A stretch of 64,000 bases of DNA from Gloeocapsopsis sp. IPPAS B-1203 (GCF_002749975.1 NZ_PEIG01000018.1:1-64000); one strand, 5' to 3'. Counted from the stretch's first letter, positions 1 to 11,841 are shown. Translations and numbers: made by a program. Notes: a model not told the origin generated them from the letters alone.

Positions 1-273
1 AATGGCTTTGATTACCAGTATATTGGCAAGAAAGTCGCACCCACGTTCAAAATCCCCAAAGGCGAACATTATGTTCGGATAGAAAGTGGCAAAGGTGAGT
101 TAGGCATCTACATCATGGGTGATGATCATGTCTTTCCTTGGCGGTGGAAGATTCGTCCAGCAGATTTCAATAACTTGCAGATTTTGCCGCACCTTTTGCG
201 GGGTGTCAAAGTAGCTGATATTGTGACAATTTTGGGTAGTGTAGATATCATCATGGGTTCTGTAGACCGTTGA
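1..273 (+). CDS. ndhH: NAD(P)H-quinone oxidoreductase subunit H, C-terminal part
   Basis: The 90 in-frame codons from the window edge match the C-terminus of NdhH, the 49-kDa/NuoD-type subunit of the NDH-1 complex of cyanobacterial thylakoids, which lines the quinone site next to NdhK. Diagnostic stretches are [22 protein letters not shown] and the terminal [12 protein letters not shown], the usual NuoD/NdhH end. The 5' part lies outside the window. The TGA stop shares its last base with the ATG of the next gene (TGATG), so the two are probably translated as a coupled pair. Confidence 0.97.
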   Translation, partial: NGFDYQYIGKKVAPTFKIPKGEHYVRIESGKGELGIYIMGDDHVFPWRWKIRPADFNNLQILPHLLRGVKVADIVTILGSVDIIMGSVDR

Positions 274-1460
274 TGACGCAATCGGTGAGTGATTCTAATC
301 CAGCGTTGTGTGAGGCGATCGCGCTGCGGATCGCCCAAAGTCCGCAGCACCGGATTACCTTTGCGGAATATATGGATTTAGTGCTGTACCATCCTCAGTA
401 CGGCTACTACAATACTCATGCCACGAAGCTTGGTAAGCAAGGCGATTTTTTTACTTCACCACACTTGGGCACAGATTTTGGCGAATTACTCGCCGAACAA
501 TTTCTCCAAATTTGGGAAATTCTAGAAAAACCTGTTCCTTTTACATTACTGGAAATGGGAGCAGGGCAAGGTATCTTAGCGTTAGATATCTTGAACTATC
601 TCGAAGGGTGCTATCCAGATTTTTTAGCGGCACTCAGTTATGTCATTATTGAGCGATCGCCTTCTTTAATTCAAGAACAGCAACAGCGACTTCAAAAATA
701 CCATAATCATATTCAGTGGCAGACACTCGAAGAAATTCCAGTAAACTCGATAGTTGGTTGCTGTTTTTCTAACGAATTAGTAGATGCGTTACCTGTACAT
801 CAAATTGTCATCGAAAACGGACAATTACGCGAAATTTATGTCACAACCCAGACAGCAAGTACTTCTCACGCAACATTTACAGAAGTCGTAGGCGAACTTT
901 CAACAGCGAGAATCATCGAATACTTTGACTTAAACAAAATTGCCTTACCTTCTCCTACCTATCCTGAAGGCTACCACAGTGAAGTCAACTTAGCAGCTTT
1001 AGATTGGTTGAAAATGGTAGCAGCACGCCTACAAAGAGGTTACTTGTTAACCATTGATTACGGCTATTCAGCTAACCGCTACTATAATCCCATTAGGCAA
1101 GGAACGCTACAGTGTTACTATCGCCATCATCGCCACAACAATCCATATCTATATATTGGGCAACAGGATATCACTGCTCATGTAGATTTTACAGCGCTGC
1201 AAGCATGGGGTGAATTGTGTGGTTTAACAACAGTAGGTTCAACTCAGCAAGGATTGTTCTTGATGGCTTTAGGGTTAGGAAATCGCATTGCTGCACTGAG
1301 TACGTCGCCACAGCAATCACTAGAAAAACTGCTACAGCGCAGGGATAGCTTACATCAACTCATCGATCCGATGGGGCTTGGTGGATTCAATGTCTTAGTA
1401 CAATCTAAAGATGCGATCGCGGATACGCAATTAAAAGGTTTAAGTTTGCCTTTAATCTGA
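273..1460 (+). CDS. MidA/NDUFAF7-family SAM-dependent methyltransferase (COG1565, DUF185)
   Basis: A 395-residue class I methyltransferase. The SAM-binding loop is EMGAGQG (about residues 94-100). The family signatures GDFFTSP (about 58-64) and SNELVDALP (about 166-174) are intact, and the length is normal. The ATG at 273 overlaps the ndhH stop; a TTG one codon earlier is a less likely start. Mitochondrial NDUFAF7 dimethylates an arginine of NDUFS2, the homologue of NdhH, during complex I assembly. Physical coupling to ndhH therefore suggests that this protein modifies NdhH or assists NDH-1 assembly. Family assignment is firm; the substrate is inference. Confidence 0.9.
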   Translation: MTQSVSDSNPALCEAIALRIAQSPQHRITFAEYMDLVLYHPQYGYYNTHATKLGKQGDFFTSPHLGTDFGELLAEQFLQIWEILEKPVPFTLLEMGAGQGILALDILNYLEGCYPDFLAALSYVIIERSPSLIQEQQQRLQKYHNHIQWQTLEEIPVNSIVGCCFSNELVDALPVHQIVIENGQLREIYVTTQTASTSHATFTEVVGELSTARIIEYFDLNKIALPSPTYPEGYHSEVNLAALDWLKMVAARLQRGYLLTIDYGYSANRYYNPIRQGTLQCYYRHHRHNNPYLYIGQQDITAHVDFTALQAWGELCGLTTVGSTQQGLFLMALGLGNRIAALSTSPQQSLEKLLQRRDSLHQLIDPMGLGGFNVLVQSKDAIADTQLKGLSLPLI

Positions 1461-1737
1461 GCCACGGATCGCAAGCAATCTGCTAAAGTTGGCAAGAGAG
1501 GTAAATGTAATCTTATGTCTTGTTGCGCTGATTAAGCTTCTATTCTTCAATCCAGCCTCGAAGACTCTGTTTGCTAACTAACTGAACTTAGAAATTTGAT
1601 ATCCTTCAGTTCGAGACTTTCGCACTTGGAAACTCTGGACGTGTAGTTCTTTCAATGAAAGCACGATCTTTCGCAAGTGTGAGTAATTTTTCTATAACAG
1701 TAATTAAAGTAAATCTAAAGTTCTCAAAGGAGACAAG

Positions 1738-1833
1738 ATGAACACTCATGACTTGTTAATGCTGATATTACTACTTACTCCTGGTATTCTTCTTTCAGTT
1801 TTGATTATGGCTACTTTTGCGGCTGGAGGCTGA
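1738..1833 (+). CDS. Very small single-pass membrane protein, 31 aa
   Basis: A short reading frame preceded by a strong Shine-Dalgarno (AAAGGAG at 1726-1732, about 5 nt before ATG). The product is a hydrophilic N-terminus (MNTHD) followed by one long hydrophobic segment and a short Ala/Gly-rich tail, the build of small photosynthetic or NDH-1 membrane subunits. I do not recognise a specific family, so no function is claimed. It stands alone between the methyltransferase and the CAAD gene. Confidence 0.55.
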   Translation: MNTHDLLMLILLLTPGILLSVLIMATFAAGG

Positions 1834-2304
1834 TATTGGCTTGGAATGTAGTGTATTTGTACTTTAAAGTGTTACCTCAGTGCGAACGTTAATTTTAGTA
1901 CAGTAAGCTAAACAGCACATCACTTATCATATAGCCACAGCGCATAGCCATCAGATAATGATTTTCACAACGCGCTGGAAGAGAAAAACAGATGATATGC
2001 TAAGCAAAACTAGTTTTAGAGCAGTAATTGCATAAAAAACAGTAATTGAAGGCTGAAAATTTAGTAAAATCAGCTATCTTAGTTTAAGTGTTTACACGCA
2101 AAAGGAGGATATATTACTCTGTCTTCTGACTTGATTTACAATATCACCTCTCTATCTTGGAGTTGATGAAGCAGATTTGTGAGTCAAGTATTGTAAAAAG
2201 AAATCGAAAAGACTTTATCTTTGTCAATCTTAGCGGTGCTATACGTTTAAAGTATCACCGGAAAACACTCGTCAAAGTTGTCATTTGAAAACAACGTTAA
2301 AACT
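1834..2304 (+). other. Intergenic stretch with an orphan Shine-Dalgarno
   Basis: This 470-base AT-rich stretch holds no long reading frame. A near-perfect ribosome binding site (AAAGGAGG, 2101-2108) is followed at a suitable distance not by ATG but by ATT at 2112. From there an 18-codon frame runs to a TGA. It may be a leader peptide with a rare start, or part of the 5' leader of the CAAD gene. Confidence 0.3.
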
Positions 2305-2751
2305 ATGGAATCACAAGTGCAACCACCGGAATACGCAAACCCTACTTCTTCGGAAACGATAGGGGTATCAGATTCAGCACCTTCAGGATCTTTAGCCTTG
2401 CCACCTTCTACACAAGACGAACAATGGCGGCGAGTTGGATCGCAAATTTCTGAATTTCTCGCACAGCTACCTGAGTACATTGGCAGATTTTTCAACGAGT
2501 ACAAGCAGCCAATTATCACTGTTGGTTTAATCCTGGCAGCTATCATTACCGTCAAGGTAGTTCTAGCTGTATTAGACGCACTGAATGATATTCCACTACT
2601 CTCACCAACTTTTGAATTGGTGGGTATTGGTTATTCAGTTTGGTTTGTGAATCGATATCTACTTCAAGCTTCCAAACGGCAAGAGTTATCACAAGAACTG
2701 CAATCGCTTAAAAAGCAAGTAATCGGCAGTCAACAACTACCAGAATCATAA
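2305..2751 (+). CDS. CAAD domain protein (CURT1-like thylakoid membrane protein)
   Basis: 148 residues from ATG 2305; a TTG at 2278 would add nine codons. A disordered polar N-terminus (about 1-45) is followed by an amphipathic segment and two transmembrane helices, ITVGLILAAIITVKVVLAVL and the PTFELVGIGYSVWFVNRYLL region. A short charged helix rich in Gln/Glu/Lys ends the protein. This order is typical of the CAAD domain, first described appended to cyanobacterial aminoacyl-tRNA synthetases and homologous to plant CURT1, which bends thylakoid margins. It acts in the thylakoid membrane. The family call is secure; the precise role in this organism is not known. Confidence 0.85.
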   Translation: MESQVQPPEYANPTSSETIGVSDSAPSGSLALPPSTQDEQWRRVGSQISEFLAQLPEYIGRFFNEYKQPIITVGLILAAIITVKVVLAVLDALNDIPLLSPTFELVGIGYSVWFVNRYLLQASKRQELSQELQSLKKQVIGSQQLPES

Positions 2752-2987
2752 ATAGGTCTGAAATTACCAGCATAAAAGATATAAGGGCGAGGGGATTTGT
2801 GTCTTAGCAAAACCTACGCCCATTTATTGTGTCAGGCATTTATCTTATAGTGATTTATGTCTTGAAGCTAACGCTTTTGACTACAGCTATCGAAACAAAA
2901 CCGATCTCTACTGGTTTTTTCTTTATGAGTCCACGTCAAGAGACCTAGTTTGTATAGCTGCGAAGAAAGTTGCTAAGTATTTTGACG

Positions 2988-3977
2988 TCACTGTTGCACT
3001 ACATATTGAGATTGAATTGGTTCGACTCTACCTGCACGAACTAAAGCTTGGTAAATAGAGGCAGTCACTTCAGCACGACTAGCATCGCGGTTTGGTTCTA
3101 GGACATTGGTTTCAGGATAATTAACGACTAAACCAGCATCAGTTGCAGCAGCTACCTGTTCAACTGCCCACTTAGGAGTTTGATCGGCATCTCCAAATAT
3201 ACCCAGTACTTGAGTAGGATTTTGTGGAGTTGGTAGATTTAAACCACTGGCAAGGGCAACTAATACTTGGGCACGAGGAATTTGTTGTTGTGGTTGAAAG
3301 ATATTTCCTGGGTAGCCTTGCATAAAGCCACTTCTAATCGCACTACCAATCGCTGGAACTCCCCAGAAATCAGCAGGGACATCAGTAAAAGCGATCGCCT
3401 GTTCTCCAGGACCTAGCTGCTGATCAAAAGCAGCTTGTAAGATCGCCGCAAATTCTGCACGCGTTACGGGTTCATCGGGACGAAAATAGTCGCCAGCAAA
3501 GCCACTGACAATCCCACGTGCCGAAAGTTCGTCAATGAATGGACGCGCCCAGTGATTTTCGGGAACATCAACAAAAGCAATTGGTTGCAGTTGTTCTGGA
3601 GTAGGAGAAGGAGTCGGTGTTGGTGTCGCTTGGGGAACGGGTGCTGGAATTGGAACAACGCCAGCAAAAGGTCGTGGTTGTGCGGGTGCAAGTGCTTCAG
3701 GTGACGGTATGGTAGGAGCTACTGTAGGGAGTGGTATTATCGGTGCAACAGTTGCAGTTGGTGTTGGAGTTGGGGCAACAGTAGGACTAACAGTGGGTGA
3801 GGGCGATGGAGTTGATAGCCCAGGAAGACCAACCCAGTCAAAACCGCGATCGCGACGACCAATTGACCAAAATAAAATGGCTCCGATGGCGCTAAAAGCA
3901 ACCAAAATGGCGATAAACTCGTCAAATCCTAAGGGACTTCTTGGCGATGACGGTGGGTCGGGAGGGAGATTTGTCAT
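2988..3977 (-). CDS. SLH domain protein with proline-rich linker
   Basis: A 329-residue protein with one N-terminal membrane helix (FIAILVAFSAIGAILFWSIG, about 20-39). A long low-complexity Pro/Thr/Ala linker follows (about 50-125), then three S-layer homology repeats: FVDVPENHWARPFI, FTDVPADFWGVPAI and a weaker FGDADQTPKWAVEQ, each with the TRAEF/SRAEV-type turn. SLH repeats bind peptidoglycan-linked polymers, so the protein probably tethers the inner membrane to the wall across the periplasm. It has no beta-barrel porin domain, unlike the SLH-OprB porins. The linker's codon repetition creates spurious reading frames on the other strand. Confidence 0.85.
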   Translation of the reverse strand: MTNLPPDPPSSPRSPLGFDEFIAILVAFSAIGAILFWSIGRRDRGFDWVGLPGLSTPSPSPTVSPTVAPTPTPTATVAPIIPLPTVAPTIPSPEALAPAQPRPFAGVVPIPAPVPQATPTPTPSPTPEQLQPIAFVDVPENHWARPFIDELSARGIVSGFAGDYFRPDEPVTRAEFAAILQAAFDQQLGPGEQAIAFTDVPADFWGVPAIGSAIRSGFMQGYPGNIFQPQQQIPRAQVLVALASGLNLPTPQNPTQVLGIFGDADQTPKWAVEQVAAATDAGLVVNYPETNVLEPNRDASRAEVTASIYQALVRAGRVEPIQSQYVVQQ

Positions 3978-4092
3978 CTGAATTACCCAGATAAGCGTAA
4001 AATCTAACTCTTAAAAAATTAACCTACAGGTGCAAATTTTGAAATACTCCATTTTGGAGAGTTTTACTGAAAAATCGCGGATAAATTTGCTT

Positions 4093-5388
4093 TTAAAGAA
4101 CTCGTAGTACGCTAGGAATGCTGTCTACTGCTTCGAGGGTGCGAATTTCATCCAAAGATGAGTGAAAATTGCCTTCGCGGACATTGTGGGTGACAACAAC
4201 AATTTCGGCTAGATCGCCTTGCAAACCAATTTGGACGATCGATTCTAGGCTAACGCCGTAGTTGCCAAAGCAAGTTCCTAATTTCCCGATCACACCAGGG
4301 CGATCTTTGGTGAGAAAACGAGCATAAAATCGCGTTGTCAGTTCAGCCATTGGGGCGATCGCACAATAATCTTGATGCGAACAAGCAAGTAAAGGATTGG
4401 ATTGCGTTTGTACCTGATTACTTTTTGTTTTCAAGACTGCGGCAATATTCATAATATCTGAGACAACAGCACTCGCCGTCGCCCCAGCCCCAGCCCCAGG
4501 ACCATAAAACATCACTTGTCCTAAGGGTTCACCTTCGATCAGAATCGCGTTATAAACTCCATTAATACTTGCTAAAGGATGCGATCGTGTTACCAGTGTG
4601 GGGTGCACTCTTACTGAAAGTGCTGAGGTAGGTTGTGTCCGTTGAGCAATCGCTAGCAGTTTAATAACAAACCCCAGTTTATCGGCATACGCAATATCTG
4701 CTTGGCTAACGCTACGAATTCCTTCACTATAAACTTCTTGTAGCTTGATACGTCCGCCAAATGCCAAAGAAGCTAGAATCGCAATTTTGTCTGCGGCATC
4801 TAAACCATCAACATCTGCACTCGGATCGGCTTCAGCATAACCAAGTTTTTGAGCATCGGCTAAAACTTCATCAAAGTCACTGCCTTCAGTTTGCATCCGT
4901 GTCAGGATGTAGTTTGTTGTGCCATTAACAATCCCTGTTACTGCCTGAATGCGGTTAACGCTTAAAGCTTGCTTGAGTGGTTGAATCACAGGGATACCGC
5001 CGCCCACTGCTGCTTCTAGCATGACGTAAACTCCAGCCGCATTTGCCGCTGTAAAAATTTCATCTCCGTAACGCGAAATTACGGCTTTATTGGCAGTAAC
5101 AACGTGTTTGCCGTTCTCAATTGCTTTAAGGATGAGCGATCGCGCGGGTTCCAATCCCCCTAAAACTTCAACAACAATATCAATTTCCGGATGAGAGACT
5201 ATTGATTCTAGATCAGTTGTCAATATCTCTCTAGGGAGGTTTAAAGTACGGTCTTTATCAAGCGATCGCACTCCAATTCGATAAATTTCAATTTCTTCTA
5301 ATAATGGATGGCGTCCAGCAGTATCAAATAGTACCTGTGCAGTACCCGTGCCGACGGTTCCTAATCCTAGTAAACCAACCTTAATCAC
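4093..5388 (-). CDS. hom: Homoserine dehydrogenase
   Basis: Reduces aspartate semialdehyde to homoserine for threonine, methionine and isoleucine synthesis. The N-terminal nucleotide-binding loop is VGLLGLGTVGTG. The catalytic core contains GTTNYILTRM and KLGYAEADPSADVDGLDAADK. A C-terminal ACT domain (KDRPGVIGKLGTCFGNYGVS) indicates allosteric feedback, normally by threonine. There is no upstream ATG close to the core. I chose GTG 5388, giving 431 residues, the usual length; GTG 5409 and TTG 5412 are alternatives. It lies 235 bases upstream of and co-oriented with nothing tightly spaced, so it is probably its own transcription unit. Confidence 0.95.
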   Translation of the reverse strand: MIKVGLLGLGTVGTGTAQVLFDTAGRHPLLEEIEIYRIGVRSLDKDRTLNLPREILTTDLESIVSHPEIDIVVEVLGGLEPARSLILKAIENGKHVVTANKAVISRYGDEIFTAANAAGVYVMLEAAVGGGIPVIQPLKQALSVNRIQAVTGIVNGTTNYILTRMQTEGSDFDEVLADAQKLGYAEADPSADVDGLDAADKIAILASLAFGGRIKLQEVYSEGIRSVSQADIAYADKLGFVIKLLAIAQRTQPTSALSVRVHPTLVTRSHPLASINGVYNAILIEGEPLGQVMFYGPGAGAGATASAVVSDIMNIAAVLKTKSNQVQTQSNPLLACSHQDYCAIAPMAELTTRFYARFLTKDRPGVIGKLGTCFGNYGVSLESIVQIGLQGDLAEIVVVTHNVREGNFHSSLDEIRTLEAVDSIPSVLRVL

Positions 5389-5416
5389 AGTTTTTTCGTA
5401 CCAGTTCACCAAAATT

Positions 5417-5452
5417 GAGGAGTCAGGGGTAAGGGGTCGGAGGTCAGGGAAT
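5417..5452. repeat. Degenerate GA/GT-rich short repeats, with a complementary block at 5590-5622
   Basis: Heptamer-like G-rich units (GGAGTCAGGGG, GGTCGGAGGTCAGGG) lie just upstream of hom. A C-rich block of complementary character (CCCCTAACCTCTGACTTC) lies just downstream of petH. Such short tandem degenerate repeats are common between cyanobacterial genes. The two blocks could pair and separate the petH and hom transcripts. Confidence 0.45.
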
Positions 5453-5623
5453 TATCTTGATGATATTCCTGAAATCGTGACATCTTATACCTTGAAATAC
5501 ATCTTCAGGCATAAATTTCTTGGTCTTCTCCACGAATAAATCCGCTTTTTTGAAAACCAATTATTATGCTACAGGAATACACTTTTGTTCTTCCCCTAAC
5601 CTCTGACTTCTGATTCCTGACCT

Positions 5624-7455
<1,832 letters not shown>

Positions 7456-8469
7456 ATGACCAGTAAGCCGGACCGCGTGGTTCTAATTGGCGTTGCCGGA
7501 GACTCCGGATGCGGGAAATCCACATTTTTACGCCGTTTAACAGATTTATTTGGAGAAGAATTTCTCACAGTTATCTGTCTCGATGACTATCATAGTTTGG
7601 ATCGCAAACAGCGTAAAGAAACAGGAATAACTGCACTTGACCCTAGAGCAAATAATTTTGACCTAATGTACGAGCAGATTAAAGCGCTCAAAAATGGTCA
7701 AGCGATTGATAAACCGATTTATAACCACGAAACCGGCATGATCGACCCGCCAGAACGGGTAGAGCCGAATCATATCATTGTGGTCGAAGGTTTACATCCG
7801 TTGTACGACGAGCGAGTGCGATCGCTCCTCGATTTCAGCGTTTATCTTGATATCAGTGACGAAGTCAAAGTCGCGTGGAAAATTCAACGCGATATGGCAG
7901 AAAGAGGTCATCGTTACGAAGACGTGATGCAAGCCATCAATGCCCGTCGTCCCGACTTTGAGGCGTATATTGAGCCACAAAGAGAATTTGCTGATGTGGT
8001 TTTGCAAGTGTTGCCCACCAATTTAATCAAAGACGACAAAGAGCGCAAAGTATTGCGGGTACGAATGCTGCAGCGCGAAGGTAAAGAAGGCTTCGATCCA
8101 GTGTATCTATTTGACCAAGGTTCAACAATTCACTGGACGCCTTGTGGTCGAAAACTGACCTGCTCATATCCTGGAATGCGATTATTCTACGGCTCAGATG
8201 TTTACTATGGTCGCTATGTTTCGGTGCTAGAAGTCGATGGTCAATTCGACCGATTGGAAGAAGTCAGCTACATTGAGACGCATTTGAGCAATACTTCAAC
8301 CAAGTATCCTGGCGAAATGACGCATTTATTGCTACAGCACCGCGAGTATCCTGGCTCGAACAATGGTACGGGATTGTTCCAGGTGTTAACAGGCTTGAAA
8401 ATGCGGGCGACTTATGAGCGCTTGATGGCAGCTAAAAATAAAGAAGCAAAGGTTGCTGTTCAGGTTTAG
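7456..8469 (+). CDS. prk: Phosphoribulokinase
   Basis: 337 residues. Makes ribulose 1,5-bisphosphate from ribulose 5-phosphate and ATP, the Calvin-cycle step feeding Rubisco. The P-loop GDSGCGKST lies near the N-terminus (about 15-23), followed by ICLDDYHSLDRKQRK, the substrate-binding motif IYNHETGMID, and VVEGLHPLYDERVRSLLD. In cyanobacteria and plants the enzyme is held inactive in the dark in a GAPDH-CP12 complex. The two P-loop-proximal cysteines (in SGCGKS and VICLDD) that form the redox switch are present. An intrinsic terminator follows the gene. Confidence 0.98.
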   Translation: MTSKPDRVVLIGVAGDSGCGKSTFLRRLTDLFGEEFLTVICLDDYHSLDRKQRKETGITALDPRANNFDLMYEQIKALKNGQAIDKPIYNHETGMIDPPERVEPNHIIVVEGLHPLYDERVRSLLDFSVYLDISDEVKVAWKIQRDMAERGHRYEDVMQAINARRPDFEAYIEPQREFADVVLQVLPTNLIKDDKERKVLRVRMLQREGKEGFDPVYLFDQGSTIHWTPCGRKLTCSYPGMRLFYGSDVYYGRYVSVLEVDGQFDRLEEVSYIETHLSNTSTKYPGEMTHLLLQHREYPGSNNGTGLFQVLTGLKMRATYERLMAAKNKEAKVAVQV

Positions 8470-8495
8470 AAGTGAGTGCTTCATAAGTTTTCTGG

Positions 8496-8523
8496 GGGCG
8501 CAGCACAATGCGTCCTTTTTTTT
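8496..8523 (+). terminator. Intrinsic terminator after prk
   Basis: A 7-bp stem (GGGCGCA with TGCGTCC, one G-T pair) and a GCACAA loop are followed directly by a run of eight T. It separates prk from valS. Confidence 0.8.
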
Positions 8524-8580
8524 CTTCCATCACCCTGTGGCAAAATCTTATATAAGCTGTCCTCATTTAGTCTTCCCTCC

Positions 8581-11310
8581 ATGACCGCAACTGTGACAAA
8601 TCTGCCCAGCCTCTACGAACCCTTCTCCACTGAAGCCAAATGGCAGAAATCGTGGGAAGAAAACCAAGTTTACACAGCTAGCCCTGAAAATGGCGGCGAA
8701 CCATACTGCATCGTGATTCCTCCGCCAAATGTTACGGGTAGTTTGCACATGGGACACGCCTTTGAAAGTGCCTTAATTGATACGCTGGTGCGCTACCACC
8801 GCATGAAGGGACGCAATACGTTGTGGCTTCCTGGTACGGATCACGCGAGTATTGCGGTGCAGGCAATTTTAGAAAAACAACTGAAGGCTGAAGGCAAAAC
8901 GCGCTACGACTTGGGACGCGAGAAGTTTCTCGAACGCGCTTGGCAATGGAAGGCAGAATCAGGTGGCACAATTGTTAACCAGCTACGACGTTTGGGTGTG
9001 TCGGTAGATTGGTCACGGGAACGCTTCACAATGGATGAAGGCTTATCGAAGGCGGTTTTAGAAGCTTTTGTGCGGTTGTATGAAGAAGGGCTGATTTATC
9101 GCGGAAACTACTTAGTAAATTGGTGTCCGGCTACGCAGTCGGCAGTGTCTGATTTGGAAGTGGAAAGTCAGGACGTTAACGGGCATTTATGGCATTTTCG
9201 CTATCCATTAACTGATGAATCGGGTTATGTAGAAGTCGCGACTACGCGCCCTGAAACAATGCTGGGCGATACAGCAGTGGCAGTTAATCCGAATGACGAT
9301 CGCTACAAGCATTTGATCGGCAAAATGCTGAGATTACCAATTCTCGGTCGGGAAATTCCTGTAATTGCGGATGAATTGGTTGAGATGGAGTTTGGTACGG
9401 GGTGCGTTAAAGTGACTCCCGCGCACGATCTGAATGATTTTGAGATGGGCAAGCGACACAATTTGCCGTTTATCAACATTATGAACAAGGACGGTACGCT
9501 GAATGAAAATGCCGGACTGTTTCAAGGACAAGATCGATTTGTTGCCCGTCAGAATGTGGTGCAGCGGCTAGAAGCGGATGGTGTTTTAGTTAAGGTAGAG
9601 GAATATAAACACACAGTACCGTATAGCGATCGCGGTAAAGTTCCCGTTGAACCGCTACTTTCAACGCAGTGGTTTGTCAAAATTCGCCCCTTAGCCGATC
9701 GCACTCTGGAATTTCTTGACGATCGCAATTCACCGGAGTTTATCCCGCAGCGTTGGACAAAGGTTTATCGCGACTGGTTGGTTAACCTCAAAGATTGGTG
9801 TATCTCGCGTCAATTGTGGTGGGGGCACCAAATTCCTGCTTGGTACGCTGTCAGTGAAACGAATGGAGAAATTACTGATACAACGCCGTTTGTCGTAGCG
9901 CAGAGTGCGGCAGCTGCTCAAGAAAAAGCGACTGCACAATTTGGGAAAAATGTCAAGCTAGAGCAAGACCCTGATGTTTTAGATACGTGGTTTTCTTCAG
10001 GATTATGGCCATTTTCGACTTTGGGCTGGCCTGAGCAAACTCGTGACTTGGAGTTTTATTATCCTACTTCCACCTTGGTGACAGGCTTTGACATCATTTT
10101 CTTCTGGGTTGCCCGCATGACAATGTTGGCAGGACATTTTACCGGACAAATGCCATTCAAGGATGTGTATATTCACGGCTTGGTGCGGGATGAGAATAAC
10201 AAGAAAATGTCGAAGTCGGCAAATAATGGCATCGACCCATTGATTTTGATCGAGAAGTATGGTACTGATGCACTTCGCTACACTTTGATTAAAGAAGTTG
10301 CAGGCGCAGGGCAAGATATCCGGCTCGAATACAATCGCAAAACGGATGAATCAGTCTCAGTAGAAGCATCGCGTAACTTTGCGAATAAACTGTGGAACGC
10401 CGCGCGGTTTGTGATGATGAATTTAGACGGGCAAACACCACAACAGTTGGGTTCACCTATTAGCAGCGAATTAGAATTAAGCGATCGCTGGATTCTCTCG
10501 CGGTTCTATCAAGTCGTGCAGCAAACAAGCGATTACATTGATAAGTACGGATTGGGTGAAGCAGCGAAGGGACTTTACGATTTCATCTGGGGTGATTTCT
10601 GCGATTGGTACATTGAACTTGTGAAATCGCGTCTGCAAAACAAATCAACAACAGCTTCGCGACAAGTAGCTCAACAAACACTAGGATATGTTTTAGAAGG
10701 CATTCTGAAACTTCTGCATCCATTTATGCCACATATTACTGAAGAAATTTGGCATACGCTGACACAAGCAGATGCAAATCAATTTTTAGCGCTGCAATCG
10801 TATCCAGAGGTCGAGCAAAACTTGATTGATTCAGAATTAGAACAAAAGTTTGACCTACTGATTGGTACTATTCGCACAATTCGCAATCTACGTGCTGAGG
10901 CGGATATCAAGCCTGGAATTAAAGTCACAGCAATTTTGCAGAGTGAAAACGCTAATGAACGTGAGACTTTGACACAAGGGCAATCGTATATTCAAGAACT
11001 AGCAAAAATCGAAACATTAAATATTACGGCTACTGTAGATCAACTTGAATCAGCGATTGCTGGTGTAATTGGTACGATCCAAGTACTGATTCCACTAACA
11101 GGTGTCGTTGATATCGAAGCCTTGCGAGCAAAGCTCAAGAAAGATATTACAAAACTTGAAGCTGAAGTAAAGACACTTTCTACACGGCTCAATAATCCTA
11201 ACTTTGTTAACAAGGCTCCAGCTGAAGTTGTCCAAGGAGCAAAAGCAGCGCTCACAGAAGCTGAAACACAGCTACAAATTCTCCAAGAACGGCTACGTCG
11301 TTTGGCTTAA
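8581..11310 (+). CDS. valS: Valine-tRNA ligase
   Basis: 909 residues from ATG 8581. The frame stays open upstream to 8476, but that stretch contains the prk terminator, so the internal ATG is preferred. Class I synthetase motifs are intact: the HIGH equivalent in [11 protein letters not shown] and KMSKS in [11 protein letters not shown]. The CP1 editing domain lies between them ([13 protein letters not shown], the hydrolytic proofreading signature against Thr-tRNA-Val). The anticodon-binding domain is followed by a C-terminal coiled coil (about 840-909, Leu/Lys/Glu heptads) that contacts tRNA. The length is normal for bacterial ValS. Confidence 0.98.
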   Translation: MTATVTNLPSLYEPFSTEAKWQKSWEENQVYTASPENGGEPYCIVIPPPNVTGSLHMGHAFESALIDTLVRYHRMKGRNTLWLPGTDHASIAVQAILEKQLKAEGKTRYDLGREKFLERAWQWKAESGGTIVNQLRRLGVSVDWSRERFTMDEGLSKAVLEAFVRLYEEGLIYRGNYLVNWCPATQSAVSDLEVESQDVNGHLWHFRYPLTDESGYVEVATTRPETMLGDTAVAVNPNDDRYKHLIGKMLRLPILGREIPVIADELVEMEFGTGCVKVTPAHDLNDFEMGKRHNLPFINIMNKDGTLNENAGLFQGQDRFVARQNVVQRLEADGVLVKVEEYKHTVPYSDRGKVPVEPLLSTQWFVKIRPLADRTLEFLDDRNSPEFIPQRWTKVYRDWLVNLKDWCISRQLWWGHQIPAWYAVSETNGEITDTTPFVVAQSAAAAQEKATAQFGKNVKLEQDPDVLDTWFSSGLWPFSTLGWPEQTRDLEFYYPTSTLVTGFDIIFFWVARMTMLAGHFTGQMPFKDVYIHGLVRDENNKKMSKSANNGIDPLILIEKYGTDALRYTLIKEVAGAGQDIRLEYNRKTDESVSVEASRNFANKLWNAARFVMMNLDGQTPQQLGSPISSELELSDRWILSRFYQVVQQTSDYIDKYGLGEAAKGLYDFIWGDFCDWYIELVKSRLQNKSTTASRQVAQQTLGYVLEGILKLLHPFMPHITEEIWHTLTQADANQFLALQSYPEVEQNLIDSELEQKFDLLIGTIRTIRNLRAEADIKPGIKVTAILQSENANERETLTQGQSYIQELAKIETLNITATVDQLESAIAGVIGTIQVLIPLTGVVDIEALRAKLKKDITKLEAEVKTLSTRLNNPNFVNKAPAEVVQGAKAALTEAETQLQILQERLRRLA

Positions 11311-11361
11311 CTTCTCTTGTTTTTTAACGAACCCCTAATAAAGTGTTACAGATAAAATTAC

Positions 11362-11391
11362 TCACCCCTCACCCCTCACCCCTCACCCCTC
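11362..11391. repeat. Heptameric tandem repeat (TCACCCC x 4)
   Basis: Four perfect copies of TCACCCC plus a partial fifth lie directly upstream of the next gene. This is a cyanobacterial STRR-type tandem repeat, prone to copy-number change by slippage. The downstream ATG begins 10 bases after it and no clear Shine-Dalgarno is left. Confidence 0.85.
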
Positions 11392-11400
11392 TATCAGGCA

Positions 11401-11841
11401 ATGCGACATTTGGCTCAAGTGCAAAAACACCAACTTTCTGGTAAGTTGAGTCTCCGGTTACTGGCGGTTCAAGAAGCTGAGTATACTTGGGTCATTCTCA
11501 CTGAGGAGAAAGTGATTCCTCCTGCTGAAGTACTAACAAGCCCTGATGCTGAACAATTGCATGAAGGTTTACTGGTTTTATTAGAGTTATCTCCTAGAGG
11601 GGAAATTAAACAGATTGAAAATGCAACAAACTGGGTGCTGGAGTTAATTAAAACTTATTTAACCAGTGGAATTACACCAACATTTTTGCAGCAGGAAACC
11701 GAAAGAGCAGAACAATGGCGGCAGACTTTAACTTTACAAACGCAGGAATTGGCACGGCGATCGCTCGAAGTTGAAGCGCGTCGAGAACAAATTCAAGCTT
11801 TAGAAGAAAGTTTGAAGAGGGAGAGAGAAGGAGAGAATTGA
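11401..11841 (+). CDS. Conserved-type hypothetical protein with C-terminal coiled coil
   Basis: 146 residues with no recognised catalytic motif. Residues 1-100 look like a compact alpha/beta domain (LSLRLLAVQEAEYTWVIL, then GLLVLLELSPRGEI). From about residue 98 the chain is a charged helix rich in Glu, Arg and Gln with heptad spacing, ending QALEESLKREREGEN, so it probably dimerises. Codon use matches its neighbours and it follows valS on the same strand after a 90-base gap. I do not assign a function. Confidence 0.7.
   Translation: MRHLAQVQKHQLSGKLSLRLLAVQEAEYTWVILTEEKVIPPAEVLTSPDAEQLHEGLLVLLELSPRGEIKQIENATNWVLELIKTYLTSGITPTFLQQETERAEQWRQTLTLQTQELARRSLEVEARREQIQALEESLKREREGEN

Noticed and set aside
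3709-3981. Valine/glycine-rich frame opposite the SLH gene
   Set aside because: It is the antisense of the Pro/Thr-rich linker; composition is explained by the real gene.
8476-8580. N-terminal extension of ValS
   Set aside because: It overlaps the prk terminator and its residues are unlike ValS; the ATG at 8581 fits the family.
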